Position numbers and translations under genes: made by a program. The notes beneath the pieces were generated by a model. That model did not search any database. It saw nothing but the letters and a program-made list of their open reading frames with translations, and was not told the DNA's origin. This document shows, piece after piece, positions 39,087-51,312 of a stretch of DNA of 64,000 bases (within the stretch, counting starts at the first letter, position 1; the number at the start of each line of letters is the position of its first letter). This stretch comes from Pseudoscleropodium purum (Eukaryota > Streptophyta > Bryopsida > Hypnales > Brachytheciaceae). The stretch is taken from assembly GCA_963969395.1 (NCBI GenBank), contig OZ017799.1, positions 24,864,501 through 24,928,500 of the forward strand, written 5' to 3'.

Positions 39087-39486
39087 GGCCCTCCTTTACA
39101 AGCGCATCACCAAGACTTCAATTCCAAATTGTGCCTTGCGGACCTCGTTGCCGGGAAAGAATCCAAAGTCAGGAGCTCCTACTAGAATGGAGACCTCTCG
39201 TTTCCTTGTGCCAACAGCACCTGCCACATTCGCATTATGAGACCGGTCACTTTGTCGGGTTTGGCTAATGTATGTACTGTAACAAATTCATGTGCCGCAA
39301 CATATATTCTCTTCCAATGATAGCCACACACCTTGTATTTTGTTAAGAGGATGGTAGCATCCGATGCACAAATTTTGAGTGTCCAACTTTGTTGTTCAAC
39401 GCAAACCCTAATACGAAGTCCACATTGCCCTTATACGCACAAAATTGGGACATATGGCCAAAGAGGGCTTTCAGGCCGTTCAGGGG

Positions 39487-39717
39487 TTAACCCATGAACA
39501 ATGCCATAATAATTTTTTGAGTGATGAATGATATAAAATCTTGTTGTGTAGGACAGAAGTGCAACTATTTATCCTCCAAATTTTGTAGGAAAAGAGAGGG
39601 TCTTTTACAATAGCTTGACTTTCTATAAGTGTTTTTTTCATTTTTTGAATCCAAAAATGCACACAATATCAAAACAAATGATTTCTACAAAGACCTACCT
39701 CACTGTTCAAGGGTTAA
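39487..39717. mobile_element. 231-bp TTAA-ended MITE-like element (family C reference copy)
   Basis: The ends TTAACCCATGAACAATG and, on the other strand, TTAACCCTTGAACAGTG form 17-bp inverted repeats. Its left TTAA is the right TTAA of the preceding 2.5-kb element. Relatives lie at 16776-17208 and 47977-48235. Non-coding. Confidence 0.75.
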
Positions 39718-39849
39718 CTCATTCTTTCTCAACAAGGATTGGACGAACATGCCCTAATTTGAAATTGGCCTTGAAGCCTAGATTAACTTATTTTTTGAAC
39801 AATTGTTTGTGCAATTATTCTTATTGCGGGATTTAATTTCCCATGTAGG

Positions 39850-40558
39850 TTAACCTTTAAATGCTCAAGCCTCTTCAAGTGTGTTTTGACTATGAAAAAA
39901 GAGCAAGGACTTAGAGTTATCCCCAATGAAGCAAATTTTTTTTTTTTTTCAAAATCTAACCAAATGAATGTTTAAAGAACTTGCTTATTAGTGTACACAC
40001 ACATTTTGAATGCAAAATTGCAAAAGAGTTGTGAGATTACATCAAGAAAAATGTACATTTTTTCTTATATTGCCCCTCTCTATAATGTTTCAAAAATTTG
40101 CACATAAAAGTTTTTTGGAATTGGAAGTGACATGAACAACTACAAATTGTGTTAGCGCATTAAAATGCGCTTTCAAAAAACTTAATTTCATAAGAAAAGC
40201 TATTAGACTCATTACACAATCCTCCTTGCAATTGTTAAGATTTAATTTAATTTATAAATATGAATCACAAATAAGTCCAAAGCAATACTTGCTTGCTTAA
40301 ATTTTCAATTGTAAAAATCATGAAAACACAATACTCTTTCCATTGGAACCGTTTTCAAAGCAAGTAGATATGTATAAATTTTTAGATCTCAAATCAAGTG
40401 AAATTGCTCAAAGTTGGAAAATGAAGTAAAATTAGCAAGCTAAATTCTTCCACTAATGGACATATATAAAACAATCAAACAAATTTAACTACCCATACCA
40501 AAATGAGCTTGAAATTTTAGATTTATCATATATGGTTGATTTGGCATTTAGGGGTTAA
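39850..40558. mobile_element. 709-bp TTAA-ended element (single copy type)
   Basis: The ends TTAACCTTTAAATGCTCAAG and, on the other strand, TTAACCCCTAAATGCCAAAT give imperfect ~15-bp inverted repeats with TTAA on both sides. AT-rich interior without coding potential. Confidence 0.65.
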
Positions 40559-42013
40559 GCTTATTGGGTCCTTGCACATTATTTAGTATGCCATTGTACA
40601 CTTGAACATATGCATGTAGGTATTACAAACACTAAGGAGATTAGCTTCATGACCACAAAATTTGATTTTTGTAGAAATTCGTACAAACAAAAGTTTCAGT
40701 GTGTTTGAATCAACATTGATTCAAAATAGGAAGTGGGACTTTGGCAAATTACTGTCACATGTAGTATTAGAACAAGTAACCAAAGTAAGTAAAAGAAATG
40801 AAGGGCTTCATCTTCTTGTAGTGTGAATGAGTGTCTTTGAAGAAAGTGGATACTTACCAAATTGAAATTGTATAGTAAAGACTACCTCGGTAGGACATAG
40901 CCTTGAAGTAAAAAAGAATAGTAACTTTCATTTTGTGTATAAATCATGAGTTTGTTGGAGGTGCAATATTTTGATTCAAATAATTGAGAAGGAACTTGCA
41001 TGTAGACATTGTAGATAGAAGAAAATGTGAAGGTTTTTAACAATCAAGTTAGAATTGATAGATACCAAGGTGATGGAGGTGTTTTCGATGGCGATTATGA
41101 TGGTGTGTAGTCAAGTGATGTGGAGGCAATAGTTTGAATTAAACAAATTGAAGGGTCTCAAAGAAAATCATTGGATTGGTTAGGTAAAAATTTAAACACC
41201 ATAAGGCACAAAGAAAATGAAAATGGAGACATAAATCTAATATGGTTTAGTACCTCTTGTACCCCTAAATAAATCTAATATGGCATTACCAAAATGTGTT
41301 GTTGAGGGACCATAGTGAACCTATTGCTGATCTAACCAATATTTATAGCTACTATAGATATACCATAGATAAAATGTGAAAGTAAAATTTTAATGTTCCT
41401 TCTTCGATTGATTCTGAATTAAGAATTAGTAATTATCAATAGATGTTTTTGGTATTGGTTTAATCCCTAAAATACCAAGGAATATAAATTGAATCTTATG
41501 TTTTTTTTAAAGTCTTCAATAAGTTATATCTTTGACTATCTTATCTCCAATTTTGTTTATTTGTTGAACAATTCATATAATGTTTTTTTTAAAGTCTTTA
41601 ATAGGTTATATCTTTGACTATCTTATAACCAATTTTGTTTATTTGTTGATCAATTCATATAATGTTATTCATTGTTTTTTAGATATAAATTTGGACCTAT
41701 ATAAATTAATTATTCTAGAACCACAAATCTTTGATCTATAAGGGATTAAACTTAAAATTCTAAATATCAATGGTGATTTTCAAATATTTATATCAATCTT
41801 ATTGAAATAGTTCTTAGAGGGGAGACTTTTTGGACCAAGAAAATTAGTTTTGAAGGTGGAATACAGTTGTGTTCTTAAAATATAGAGTAATTGCTGCAAG
41901 AATGTTGAAACTTTGTATGGTACAAATTTTCGAAAACTAACAAATTTTTTTTAAAAACATGAGTGGATGAAATTGATAGGTATGTTGAACACTCTAATCT
42001 TAAACTTAATCCC
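40559..42013. other. intergenic sequence with a tandem duplication
   Basis: No gene. The only structure noticed is the 82-bp tandem duplication at 41498-41661. Confidence 0.4.
41498..41661. repeat. 82-bp tandem duplication
   Basis: Two adjacent copies (41498-41579 and 41580-41661) that differ at only a few bases. Each runs from ATGTTTTTTTTAAAGTCTT to CAATTCATATA. Probably a recent slippage or unequal-exchange event. Confidence 0.9.
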
Positions 42014-42936
42014 TTAACCTCCAAAGGTCAAAGACTATGTTTTTACCAAAAACACTCTAAAATTGTCATTTTTTATACAAGCATCAAATTTTAGATGAAA
42101 AATACTTTTGGACACATGTAACCATAGGATCTTGTATTAAACTAGTTTAAAAAGATGTAAAAAAATTTCAGGATTTTCCACCGTGTAGATTATAAGAAAT
42201 TAACATTTGAAGTGACACAAACCATTTTTTTTACCTTGTGAAAATATGGGCAGCTGCACTTCACAAGGTCACATTTGTATGAAAAAATGTCCAAATGATG
42301 GTATCTCTTGGATTCATTCATTAATTCATGTTGGATACATGCTTGAAAATTTTTAGATCATTTGGAATTGCACAACATATAGGAAAAAAATAGCAAGTAG
42401 AAAGAAGTACAAAGTGATTCAAAACACTAAATCATTAAGAATATAATTATGGAATTGAAATACTCCAATCCTAATGGTACTAATGTAGTAATAAACAATC
42501 TACATCATATTTTTTTATTTTTTTCAAAAAATATTAAAAATTGAGTTAAATAAAGGATTCCAAAGTTTATTTTGAGTAGCGAATCCATGACTACTTGCAA
42601 ACTAGAGTACCTCATAACTTTCATCACATAAATCAAAATGGAATGATTTGAAACTTTCTACATATATATAAATCTAGAAAATAAGTTTCAATTTTTTTTT
42701 CAAAAAAAGTGATTTTTGAAGAAATTTTTGGGCTGCCCGCCAAGCATTGAAAATTACATATCATGCCATAACTTTTGAATCATGTAGTCAAGTTATGAAA
42801 TTTTTTGGGATTTAAAGCTATTTCTCAAGCACATGTGTGAAAATTTCATAAAAAAATACTAAAAACTCCATTCGTAGTGAGCTGCCCAAAATTGCTATGT
42901 TGCCAAAAAAACACAGCTTTGACTTTTAGGGGTTAA
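42014..42936 (+). mobile_element. ~930-bp TTAA-ended non-autonomous element, copy A5
   Basis: It starts TTAACCTCCAAAGGTCAAAG and ends GACTTTTAGGGGTTAA. Family blocks are in order, including ACCATAGGATCTTGTA and CTGCACTTCACAAG. Its tail is subtype 2 (GTGAGCTGCCCAAAATTGC), like A2 and the 48335 copy. Confidence 0.8.
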
Positions 42937-45719
42937 GGACTAGGGGGAATTTATATTTTCAAAATTGTAAAGATATATTATAAAATACAACTTTCTAGTA
43001 GAATAATAATTTAATGGTGAATTTCAAACAATAGTTGTAAAATATGATTTATAGATAATATTTATATTGGTACATCAATTAGTTCCTTAAACTAATAATT
43101 TTCAATAAAATTTGAAGCAAAAAATTAAAAAATACTTCTAAAATCAATTGTACATTGAATATTTGTGATACACTAAAGATTTTTTTTTCCTTTTAGTTCA
43201 AAATGTTAAGTTCCAATTATAGTGATTTTTGAAGTTTTTTATTAAATTTTTCTATTCAAATCTTTTTTGCAAGGTCACTTTTTTAATCTTAAAAATACTT
43301 TTTGAGGCCAAATATAGCCTTTGAATTATAAAATATTTGCAAAGTAAAGCCTTCAAAATCTATATCATAGAAATGTCGAAAACTAACATAAGATCCTTCA
43401 AAAAGATTAATGGATGGAAATAATCCATTTTTGTGTGTTTAGGATGTATTTGCATTTATTTATTCTTCAAAATTTGAACAATTGGTCCTTAAAAACAAAC
43501 CAAATGGATGACTTGGACTTATTTCCCATGTGTCTTTGAGAAGTTGCTTCAATTATAGAAAGATGAGCTATCACCAAATTAGTTTGCAAAATTTCAAGAT
43601 TATGTCCTCCAAGTGTTGTGTAAAGTGGGTGCATCCAAAATTATACTCTGTCTAAAACCACCTTCATCACTTTGTATACATCTCCCAAATTAATATGTAA
43701 ATATCTTAAAGAACATCTACCCAAAACACTTTGATATTTTGTAACTTTTGCATTTGTTATCCAAATGTCACATTCTTTGGTGCAATAGAACCTCTCTTCA
43801 CTTGCCAAATAAGAAAACATAAAAATTTGATCATTCTAATAATAGTAAATAGGCACAATAGTAGAAGTGGCAATTTTGGAGGTACCCACCTTATATGAAA
43901 CTTGATTGTTTGGTCTTTTTCTTCGAGATGTAGAATCTACATCTTAAATTAGTTAATTAGTTAGTTTTATGTGGTGAAACTTAACAAACCATGAGTCCCT
44001 TCAATGCATTTTTGGTATTGCCTTGGAAAACTCTCTACAAAAAAGGGTGCAAAAACTTTGTTTTGTGACTTTGTGACATAGAATGAAAGTTATGCATTTT
44101 TGAATTATTTTTAAATTCAAAAATCAATTAAATTATCTTTTGTTCTTAAAAGAATGTAATTCTTACATCGCATGTTCAAATGCCACAAAGCAAATCCTTT
44201 GCACTACTATGTGTGTAAATTAAAAAACATGAAGGCAATAGCTCCTCCAATTATTTTTATTTAGGTTGTGGCAACAACACAAGGCACACTAGTTAATACT
44301 ATCTTCATCTAAAATGATTGTCCACTTTGAATGTTATGTTTTTTTAAAGTTGTTTTGAGTAGGTCATATAGAGACTTCCTTGTGGCTAATTTTATTTAGG
44401 TTGCAATAAATATGTGCAATGTTCTTCATTGACTCTAGTGGTATAAAATTTGAAACCTATCTTGATTATATTTTTCACAATATGATCAATGAAATTGACT
44501 CAAAAGAGTTACAACAAAACTTGGTTGTGATCAATCATTTCCGGACAAAGGTATGGATTTTTTTTTCATTTTTAATGAAATGCCACAGTGGTAATACAAA
44601 ATGTTATAGAGGTACTCCAAATTTCAACATTCATCCACATATTGGATAGAAAATATCACATTAGCACCTATCACATGTTCATAATTCTATTTTCATCCAC
44701 AATCTAACAATTTCATCCAATTTATTTATTTAATTTGAAGTTTTCTCGCAATTCTCTGGCGTTTTAGTACTATGTTTTTTTTCCAAGGGCTTAATGCAGG
44801 GCCCATTGTTTTGGTGCAAAAAAAAAAATGGACGAAGGGAGTATAAGTTTTTACATTCACAGCCACTTCCAGCATGTGACACAATACTTGAACCTCCACG
44901 AGTCCATGTATTACAGTATTTGAATCCATTGATGGTCCAGTTGGTATTAAATGGTACAATGTACATTTACTGTTGTAAAATGGTACTCTGCATATCACAT
45001 AAATTTTCAGGTTCACAAGAATCACCTACCTTACCTATAAATCTACTGTACCAATAGTGCAGGGTTGGCAAATTTTTAAATAATAATTTAAATGCCAAAA
45101 TTGCTGGAAAGTATTCTTTCAAAAAATAAAAATTTACGTGCTTTGAGAGAAAATAATCTTGTAAATTATCATTTTTTTTATTGATAAACCATTTGCCACA
45201 AAGATGGGCCAATCCTACCCCTTCCCTCACAATGTATTTATTTGTGTCTCCTCTATAGTGTCATAAGCATAAATACTATTTGGTATGCATAGACAAAAGC
45301 AAACCAAAAAAAAAGTCAAAAACTGGTGGATTGTCATATGAGGTTTCAGGTAACTTTTGAAAGTTGGGGGAATTACATGATTTCTTATGCTTTGGTGGAT
45401 TGTAAACATGTGTACAAAATTTCGTGTTATTTGAAGGGGTGTGAATATTTTTTAAAGAATGTTAAGTGGAAATAGGTTCACAGTGAAAAAAAATTTAGTT
45501 GGAAATTAATATAGCATGGAATTACCCCCTAAAGTTCTTTGACTATTTTTTTCATAAAAATTGTCCAAAATTGCTACTCTTTTTAGTGCATTGGGCCTAA
45601 TTGAAATTTTTAAATAAATGTATCAAACTTTCAACTATACAAATTTATTTTAAAATATTATAGGAATATGTGATTTGATTGTATAGATTGTGAGATTATG
45701 ATGTTTGAGATTAGAAGAC
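42937..45719. other. intergenic sequence with repeat fragments
   Basis: It holds a second family D repeat copy (about 43650-43910) and, from about 45523, the start of a degraded TTA-CCCCCTAAAG element. No gene. Several overlapping 76-99 codon ORFs near 44.4-45.4 kb show no family resemblance. Confidence 0.4.
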
Positions 45720-45720
45720 A

Positions 45721-46004
45721 CATTAGAAGAGTTTTTGGGGGTCCAGAAGTTTGTTTCGAGCCTATTCCCCTGCAGCTGTTCCTTGTAGCAAGGGGAATGG
45801 CCCGCTATTAGAATTTTTTTTTCATAAAAAAAAAATTTTAGTCTCCAAATGACAAATAAATTATTATAAAAAAAATTAATTGTTTTTTTGGGTCAATGAC
45901 ATGGCAGGGTCTCAGCCATGTTAGACTGTTGCACCAAACCATTTCTTGCATTCGTAGGCTGTGATAACTCGCAAGCATCTAGAGGCCCCAAAAATCTTCT
46001 AATG
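45721..46004 (+). mobile_element. CATTAGAAG-ended element, copy B3 (284 bp)
   Basis: The ends CATTAGAAGAGTTTTTGGGG and CCCCAAAAATCTTCTAATG form inverted repeats. It contains the family core TGACATGGCAGGG..GCCATGTTAG and the TTCCCCTGCAGCTGTTCC block shared with copy B5. Non-coding. Confidence 0.8.
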
Positions 46005-47976
46005 AGAAGATTTGGACCCTATCCAATAGGGGCAACATAGTTTGACTTAGCTTTGTGGAGAAGGAGACACTATTCAACTTGGAAAACTTGGACCATTCAG
46101 TAGGTAGTCATATGTTAGTCACCAGCATGCTAATTTTCATAGATAATGGAGGTGTCTAACATACACAAAAAATATATTGCACTTAAAGGATGTCCCTCTC
46201 CAAGCAATTGCATGAATAACAATTCAATATTTTTTTGGAGAACTCATCTTTTGGAAGAATTAAGATTACAATATACAACTCAATATTTCCCTCTCTAAAT
46301 GAAGTACTATAAAAAAAGGGAAAAAAAAAATCTCATAAATTTATACTAAAATTCAAGTTCATGGTTTCGAAATTGTTCTAAAATTGCTATTTTCAGTGCA
46401 TTGAGTGAAAATTGGAAAAATATGTTCTTTTGTGTTTCATTTATACATAATTGACCTTTACTTCTATAAGAATGTGTATAAAAACTTTAACCTTCTTGAC
46501 TTTATAGATTGTATGATATAAGCATTTAAAGATGATGGAAAAATATTCACATCTTGCCTAATTGCTCACCGAATTGCTTGGCCTACTCTATGAGCATGTC
46601 GCCCTAGTTGCCTTAACTGCCTTTAAACTTTTAAGCCCTGTAATTTTTGATGCATGCATCATATTTGAAAATAAATTATATTTTTGTAAAGCTAATTCAA
46701 ACATGCATTTTTGGTAAAAAATTCCACTTTCATATGTTAAAAAATAACCAACAATTGAGTGTGGCAATGTTTTTTTCTTAGGAATCAACAAAATCCATCA
46801 TGTAACCATTTGGCAATAGAAAACATTTTTCATCTATAAATTTGTACTTCGTTCATTTAATTTTGATGATTTCATCTATATTTTAATGATTATCATCCAT
46901 CGTTTGGTGACAAAGAATTCCATTTCTTAGACCAAAAATGGAGTTTTGAAAAAAAAAACATTCTAAAATTTTGTCTCCAAAGCATTGTCAATGTTTCTTC
47001 CATAATAAGGCTCACCAAATGGCTAGTATGGACTTTAGGCATCCCTTTTATATTTAGTCCCACGGCACTCCGAGGGGTGCTATAATGCAAGCCTAGGAGC
47101 ATGAACACATGACCTTACAAGAGTATACACCTATGTTATAGGTGTCTATATTACATAAACCTTCCATGATTATAATGTAACTATAATATAAATACCTATA
47201 TTAAAAGTGTTTACATTATAAGTACCTTCAGTGGTTGAAGTATATTTACTTATATATATGTTGAAAGCTCACATGCTTTCATTTTCATGCTCACATACTA
47301 ACACCATTGGTAAGGTATTGTTTACAATGTTGAAGTTCGATCATTAGCTCCAACTAGCACTAAAATTCAGGTGTTGAATAGGGTCGGAACCAGAAAAATA
47401 AAAAAAATCAAGACCTATCAATGACCACAGGATGGTATTTGGAGTGCCATATTTGGCAAGCCTTGGTGCTTTTCTTCCATAGCCGAGAGTGTTGCTACTC
47501 TCGGCCACGCCCAAGCCAGGTTTATCAGTGCATAAGGTTAGACGGACTTGCTGGTGATGTTTGCAGTCAAATTTTTGCTAGTGAAAAAAAACTCTGCATG
47601 AGTGATGTTCTATAAGTTAGTTAAGGTAACCTTGCCTATGACAGGCAAAATTTGGATAAATGGTGTACATTCCAGTTCTGAAATATGCACCACTTATAAG
47701 CTTTGCCACATGTGATATCATTTTGAAGAATTATACTCACTTGGTGAGCATCAATAATGGATTGTTGTACTCACTGCCAAGTTAAACCCCCACTCCACTC
47801 AGGCCCACTCCTTTCCTTGAATTACTTGATTGCAGCCTAATCCTATGAAATTTAATGGGGATCATTTGATGTAGCCTGCTTAGTTTGGAAGTACTACATT
47901 ATAAGCTATACTTACATTGGATAACTCTTGAAAAGGACGTTGGAATTGAGAGGACTTGGGGGGTTTCCATTAACAC
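46005..47976. other. intergenic sequence with a second copy of an AT-rich repeat
   Basis: 47095-47260 repeats 21320-21545. No gene recognised. Confidence 0.4.
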
Positions 47977-48235
47977 TTAACCCATAAATAAGGACGAGGA
48001 TGTTTTTCTTTCTGATGAATGATAAGGAATCCCTACATGTAAGATAGGACAAAAGTGTAATTATTCACCTTCATAATTTTGTTGTAAAAAGGGGAGGTCT
48101 TTTATAGTAGTTTGACTTTCAATCAGTGCTTTTGTAATTTTTTTTTAGCCAACAATTTGCATAATACCAAAACAAATGGTTTCCACAATGACCAACTTAT
48201 TCTTGCCTTGAAATCAAGGTAGTTACCAAAATTGC
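47977..48235. mobile_element. family C TTAA-ended element, third copy
   Basis: It starts TTAACCCATAAATAAGGAC and follows the 39487-39717 copy through TAGGACAAAAGTG and CAAAACAAATGGTTTCCAC. The right end is decayed and its exact limit uncertain. Confidence 0.55.
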
Positions 48236-48334
48236 TCTGATTATTGCTCCAATTATTCAACCAATAGGTGCATTTTTTGTTTCTTTAGTAAACAATGAAG
48301 TCATTCATCAACCACTTTTGGGCCTCAAAATCTT

Positions 48335-49293
48335 TTAATCCCTAAATGATTTTGATTGTATTTTCACCAAAGCCGTTCCAAAATTTTCATTTCTAATATA
48401 AGTACCAAAATTTAGAAAAAAAACACATTCATAAACACATGTAATTGTAGAATCTTTTAGTATGCTTGTTTGAAAAGATGTGAAAAAAATTTCAAAAATT
48501 TTCACCATTTAGATTGCAAGATATTAGCATTTGAAGAGACAAAAATCCTTTTTGGGGCCTTGTAGAATAATGGGGAGCTGCACTTCACAAGGTCACATTT
48601 GTATGAAAAAATGTTCAAAATGGTAGATACCTTTTGAATTCATTTTTCTGGTCAAATTGGTTACATGCTTAAAAAATTTGAAATAATTTGGAATTGTATA
48701 ACATATAGGAAAAAAATAGTAATTAGAAAGAGGTAAAGAATTATTCAAAATACTAAATTGTTAACAATTTATTTATGGAATTGAAAAATGCTAATCCCAA
48801 TGGTTTTAAGGTTGTAATAAACAATCTATACCTCATATTTTCATTTTTTTCCAAAAATATTGAAAATTGAGTTAAGTAAAGAACTTTGAAATTTGTCACA
48901 GAGTAGAGATTCAATAATGACCTATAAGCTCCCGCAAACTAAAACTCCTCATAACTTATGACTCATTGATCAAAATGGAATGATTCAAAGATTTCAATTT
49001 ATATATAAATCTTGAAAACCAATCAAAGATTTTAAATTTTTTTAAAAGTGATTTTTGAAGAGTTTTTTTTTATCACATGGGCTTCTTACTAAGCAATTAA
49101 AAGTACATATCATATGATAATTTTTTTTTTATCATGTAATAAAAAATTATGAAGATTTTTGGACCTTAAGGCTATTTTTTGGTCACATGTCGTGCTAAAA
49201 TTTCAAAGAAAAAAATTTTAAAAACTCCATTTTTAGTGAGTGGCCTAAAATTGCTATGTTGCCAAAAAATGTGTTTGAACATTTGGAGGTTAA
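48335..49293 (+). mobile_element. ~930-bp TTAA-ended non-autonomous element, copy A6
   Basis: The left end is TTAATCCCTAAATG and the right end ATTTGGAGGTTAA, so both termini are partly decayed. Subtype 2 tail. Non-coding. Confidence 0.7.
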
Positions 49294-51034
49294 GGATTAA
49301 GTTAGCCCAAATGAACCCTTTCTTTGTTAGCTGAAGTTCCAGAATCCACTACATAATTTGCTAAAAACTCAAGTTTAACCTCTAATGATCTAAAGAGACT
49401 ATTTTCATGGGTTTTTTTTTTTTTAGAATTTGGTCAAATTCTATAGGCTTTAGATTTGGGATATTTTGCATGAAATTTATGTAATAGCTTTTATTTATGA
49501 GACTCTAGGTATGAAACCTCATAGCATTTCATTTTTATAAATATTTCAGAAGTTATTAGTTTCAAAAAAAATTTCAATGTCAAAATGAATGGTTAAATAT
49601 ATGTTTAAAAAAATAGTTTAATTAAATTTATTTTGTTACATAGATTGATACTATACAAGATCTTTGAGCCCTTCAATTTGGACTTTTGAGATGAAAGATA
49701 TGTGGAGTTTTATTTTTTAGGCAATGAAGGCAAACAAATGTAAGAAGATGTTTATTGTACACAATTTTAAAAGTTTTAAGATAAAAATAACATAGGATAC
49801 ATAATGCTTTTTAGAACACTTTCACCATTGGGATTGACAATTCTCATATCCTTGTCAAAGTTATTAGACTTTGACCTTCCACTTTATAATTTTTTTTATA
49901 AATGAATATGATATTTATTTAAATTTTATTTTCTATATTTTCAATCTAGTTTGCATTATATTGTCTAAATTGCACAAATTTTTGGACATAGTTTTTTTTA
50001 CTAAAAATGTTTGAAGACAAAACTTGAGTTTTAAAAAGGGCTCCAAAAATCTATTTTTTGAAGTTTAGGCACATTGATCTTGCAATTGGTGGATAGTTTC
50101 AATCTAAATTCTTGAAAAAATGTAATTGAACAAGTTAACTAAAAAGATCCTATAGTTGGATTTATTAGAGAATAAATATAGATGAATATTATAGTCTTCA
50201 TTTGGATATGAGTATTTTGAAGCAATTTTGGGTCTTGAATTGCTATATAATTTTATGAGTTAACTGTGAAATACCTGAATTGATGTTTTGCGTCCTTTGG
50301 ATGATTTCAAAGAAGCCACTAAGATGGAAAAAATGTTTTTTCATCAAAAAATTAGGGGGGAATTTCTTGCATTCATTTTCAATGAATGATGTCAAATATT
50401 CCCTCCTAGTGGTATTTTTGAATCTTCCTCTATAAAAAATGGTAAATCCATAGAAAGAGCCATGGATAATTATATAGTGTATTTTGGCAACTTTCGAACC
50501 TTTTTTCTTGATTTGAATTTTAGTGATAAAAATGACCTTATTTGAATTTAACTTCAACTTTTGATATTACATAGCTTACCAAGTCTAATTTTGTACTTCA
50601 ATTTGGATTTTGAAAAATACCTAAAATTAAATACTTTATTGCAGATTCATGGTTAACATTGGTATTCCTATTTTATAACTTAATTATAATGGAGTACCTA
50701 TTTTTTAACTTTAGAATGATAAGTTAAAGTTTTTTACATTATGATGACTTATACTGTCTATAATATACACCTGTGAAAAGATTTTCTAATTTTCAAAGCA
50801 TAATTTGTATTTGATATGAATTTTTTTCATTTTTTATTCAACGATTTACAAAAACTAAGAAAATTATCAAAAAATTTGAAAGTTATGTGACTTCTAGAAG
50901 ATATATAAATACATCTTTAAAAATAAATACAATTGAATTTCATTCATATATAGTTGCAAAATGGGAGTATATGAAGAGAAGAAGTATTGAAGTTTGCAAA
51001 AAGTGGTCAAAGGCTATTGTCTTTCCATGGTTAA
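49294..51034. other. intergenic sequence, no gene
   Basis: Very AT-rich. It includes, near 50649, a sequence that is a paralogous empty site for element B4 (CATGGTTAACATTGG). Confidence 0.45.
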
Positions 51035-51312
51035 CATTAGAAGAAATTTGAGGGCTCAAAATGCCTGTGAGTTATTAAGTTGGGAACAATATTGGTGCAG
51101 CATTGGGAACTATGAGAATTGGACTACTAACGTGGCCAAGACCTTGCCACGTCATTGTCCCAATTTTCCAACTTTTTCTTTTGTATTTGAAGATAAAATA
51201 AAATAAAATAAAATAAAATTCTGCTAGTGAATTTGTTCCTTTTGTTGCGGTAAATAGTTGCAGGGGAATAGGCCCAAAACGAGCTTCCAATGCCCTCAAA
51301 TTTCTTCTAATG
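51035..51312 (-). mobile_element. CATTAGAAG-ended element, copy B4 (278 bp)
   Basis: Perfect 20-bp ends CATTAGAAGAAATTTGAGGG and its complement. Core ACGTGGCCAAGACC..GCCACGT palindrome; internal (AAATA)n run at 51193-51220. It is flanked by GGTTAA on the left and CATTGGTATTCC on the right. The related uninterrupted sequence near 50650 reads GGTTAACATTGGTATTCC, again with no duplicated target base. Confidence 0.85.

Larger units (their letters stand above)
36974..39490. mobile_element. 2.5-kb TTAA-ended element carrying gene fragments
   Basis: The left end TTAGCCCTTGAACGGCC and the right end (other strand) TTAACCCCTGAACGGCC are 17-bp inverted repeats with two mismatches. The right TTAA (39487-39490) is shared with the next element. 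Inside are a ubiquitin-like pseudogene (38865-39086, minus), a CCCH-finger-like stretch (about 37072-37181, plus) and a minus-strand frame at 37886-38326, interrupted by one stop, whose product I do not recognise. No transposase was recognised. It looks like a non-autonomous element that has picked up host-gene pieces, or a very decayed autonomous one. Confidence 0.6.
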
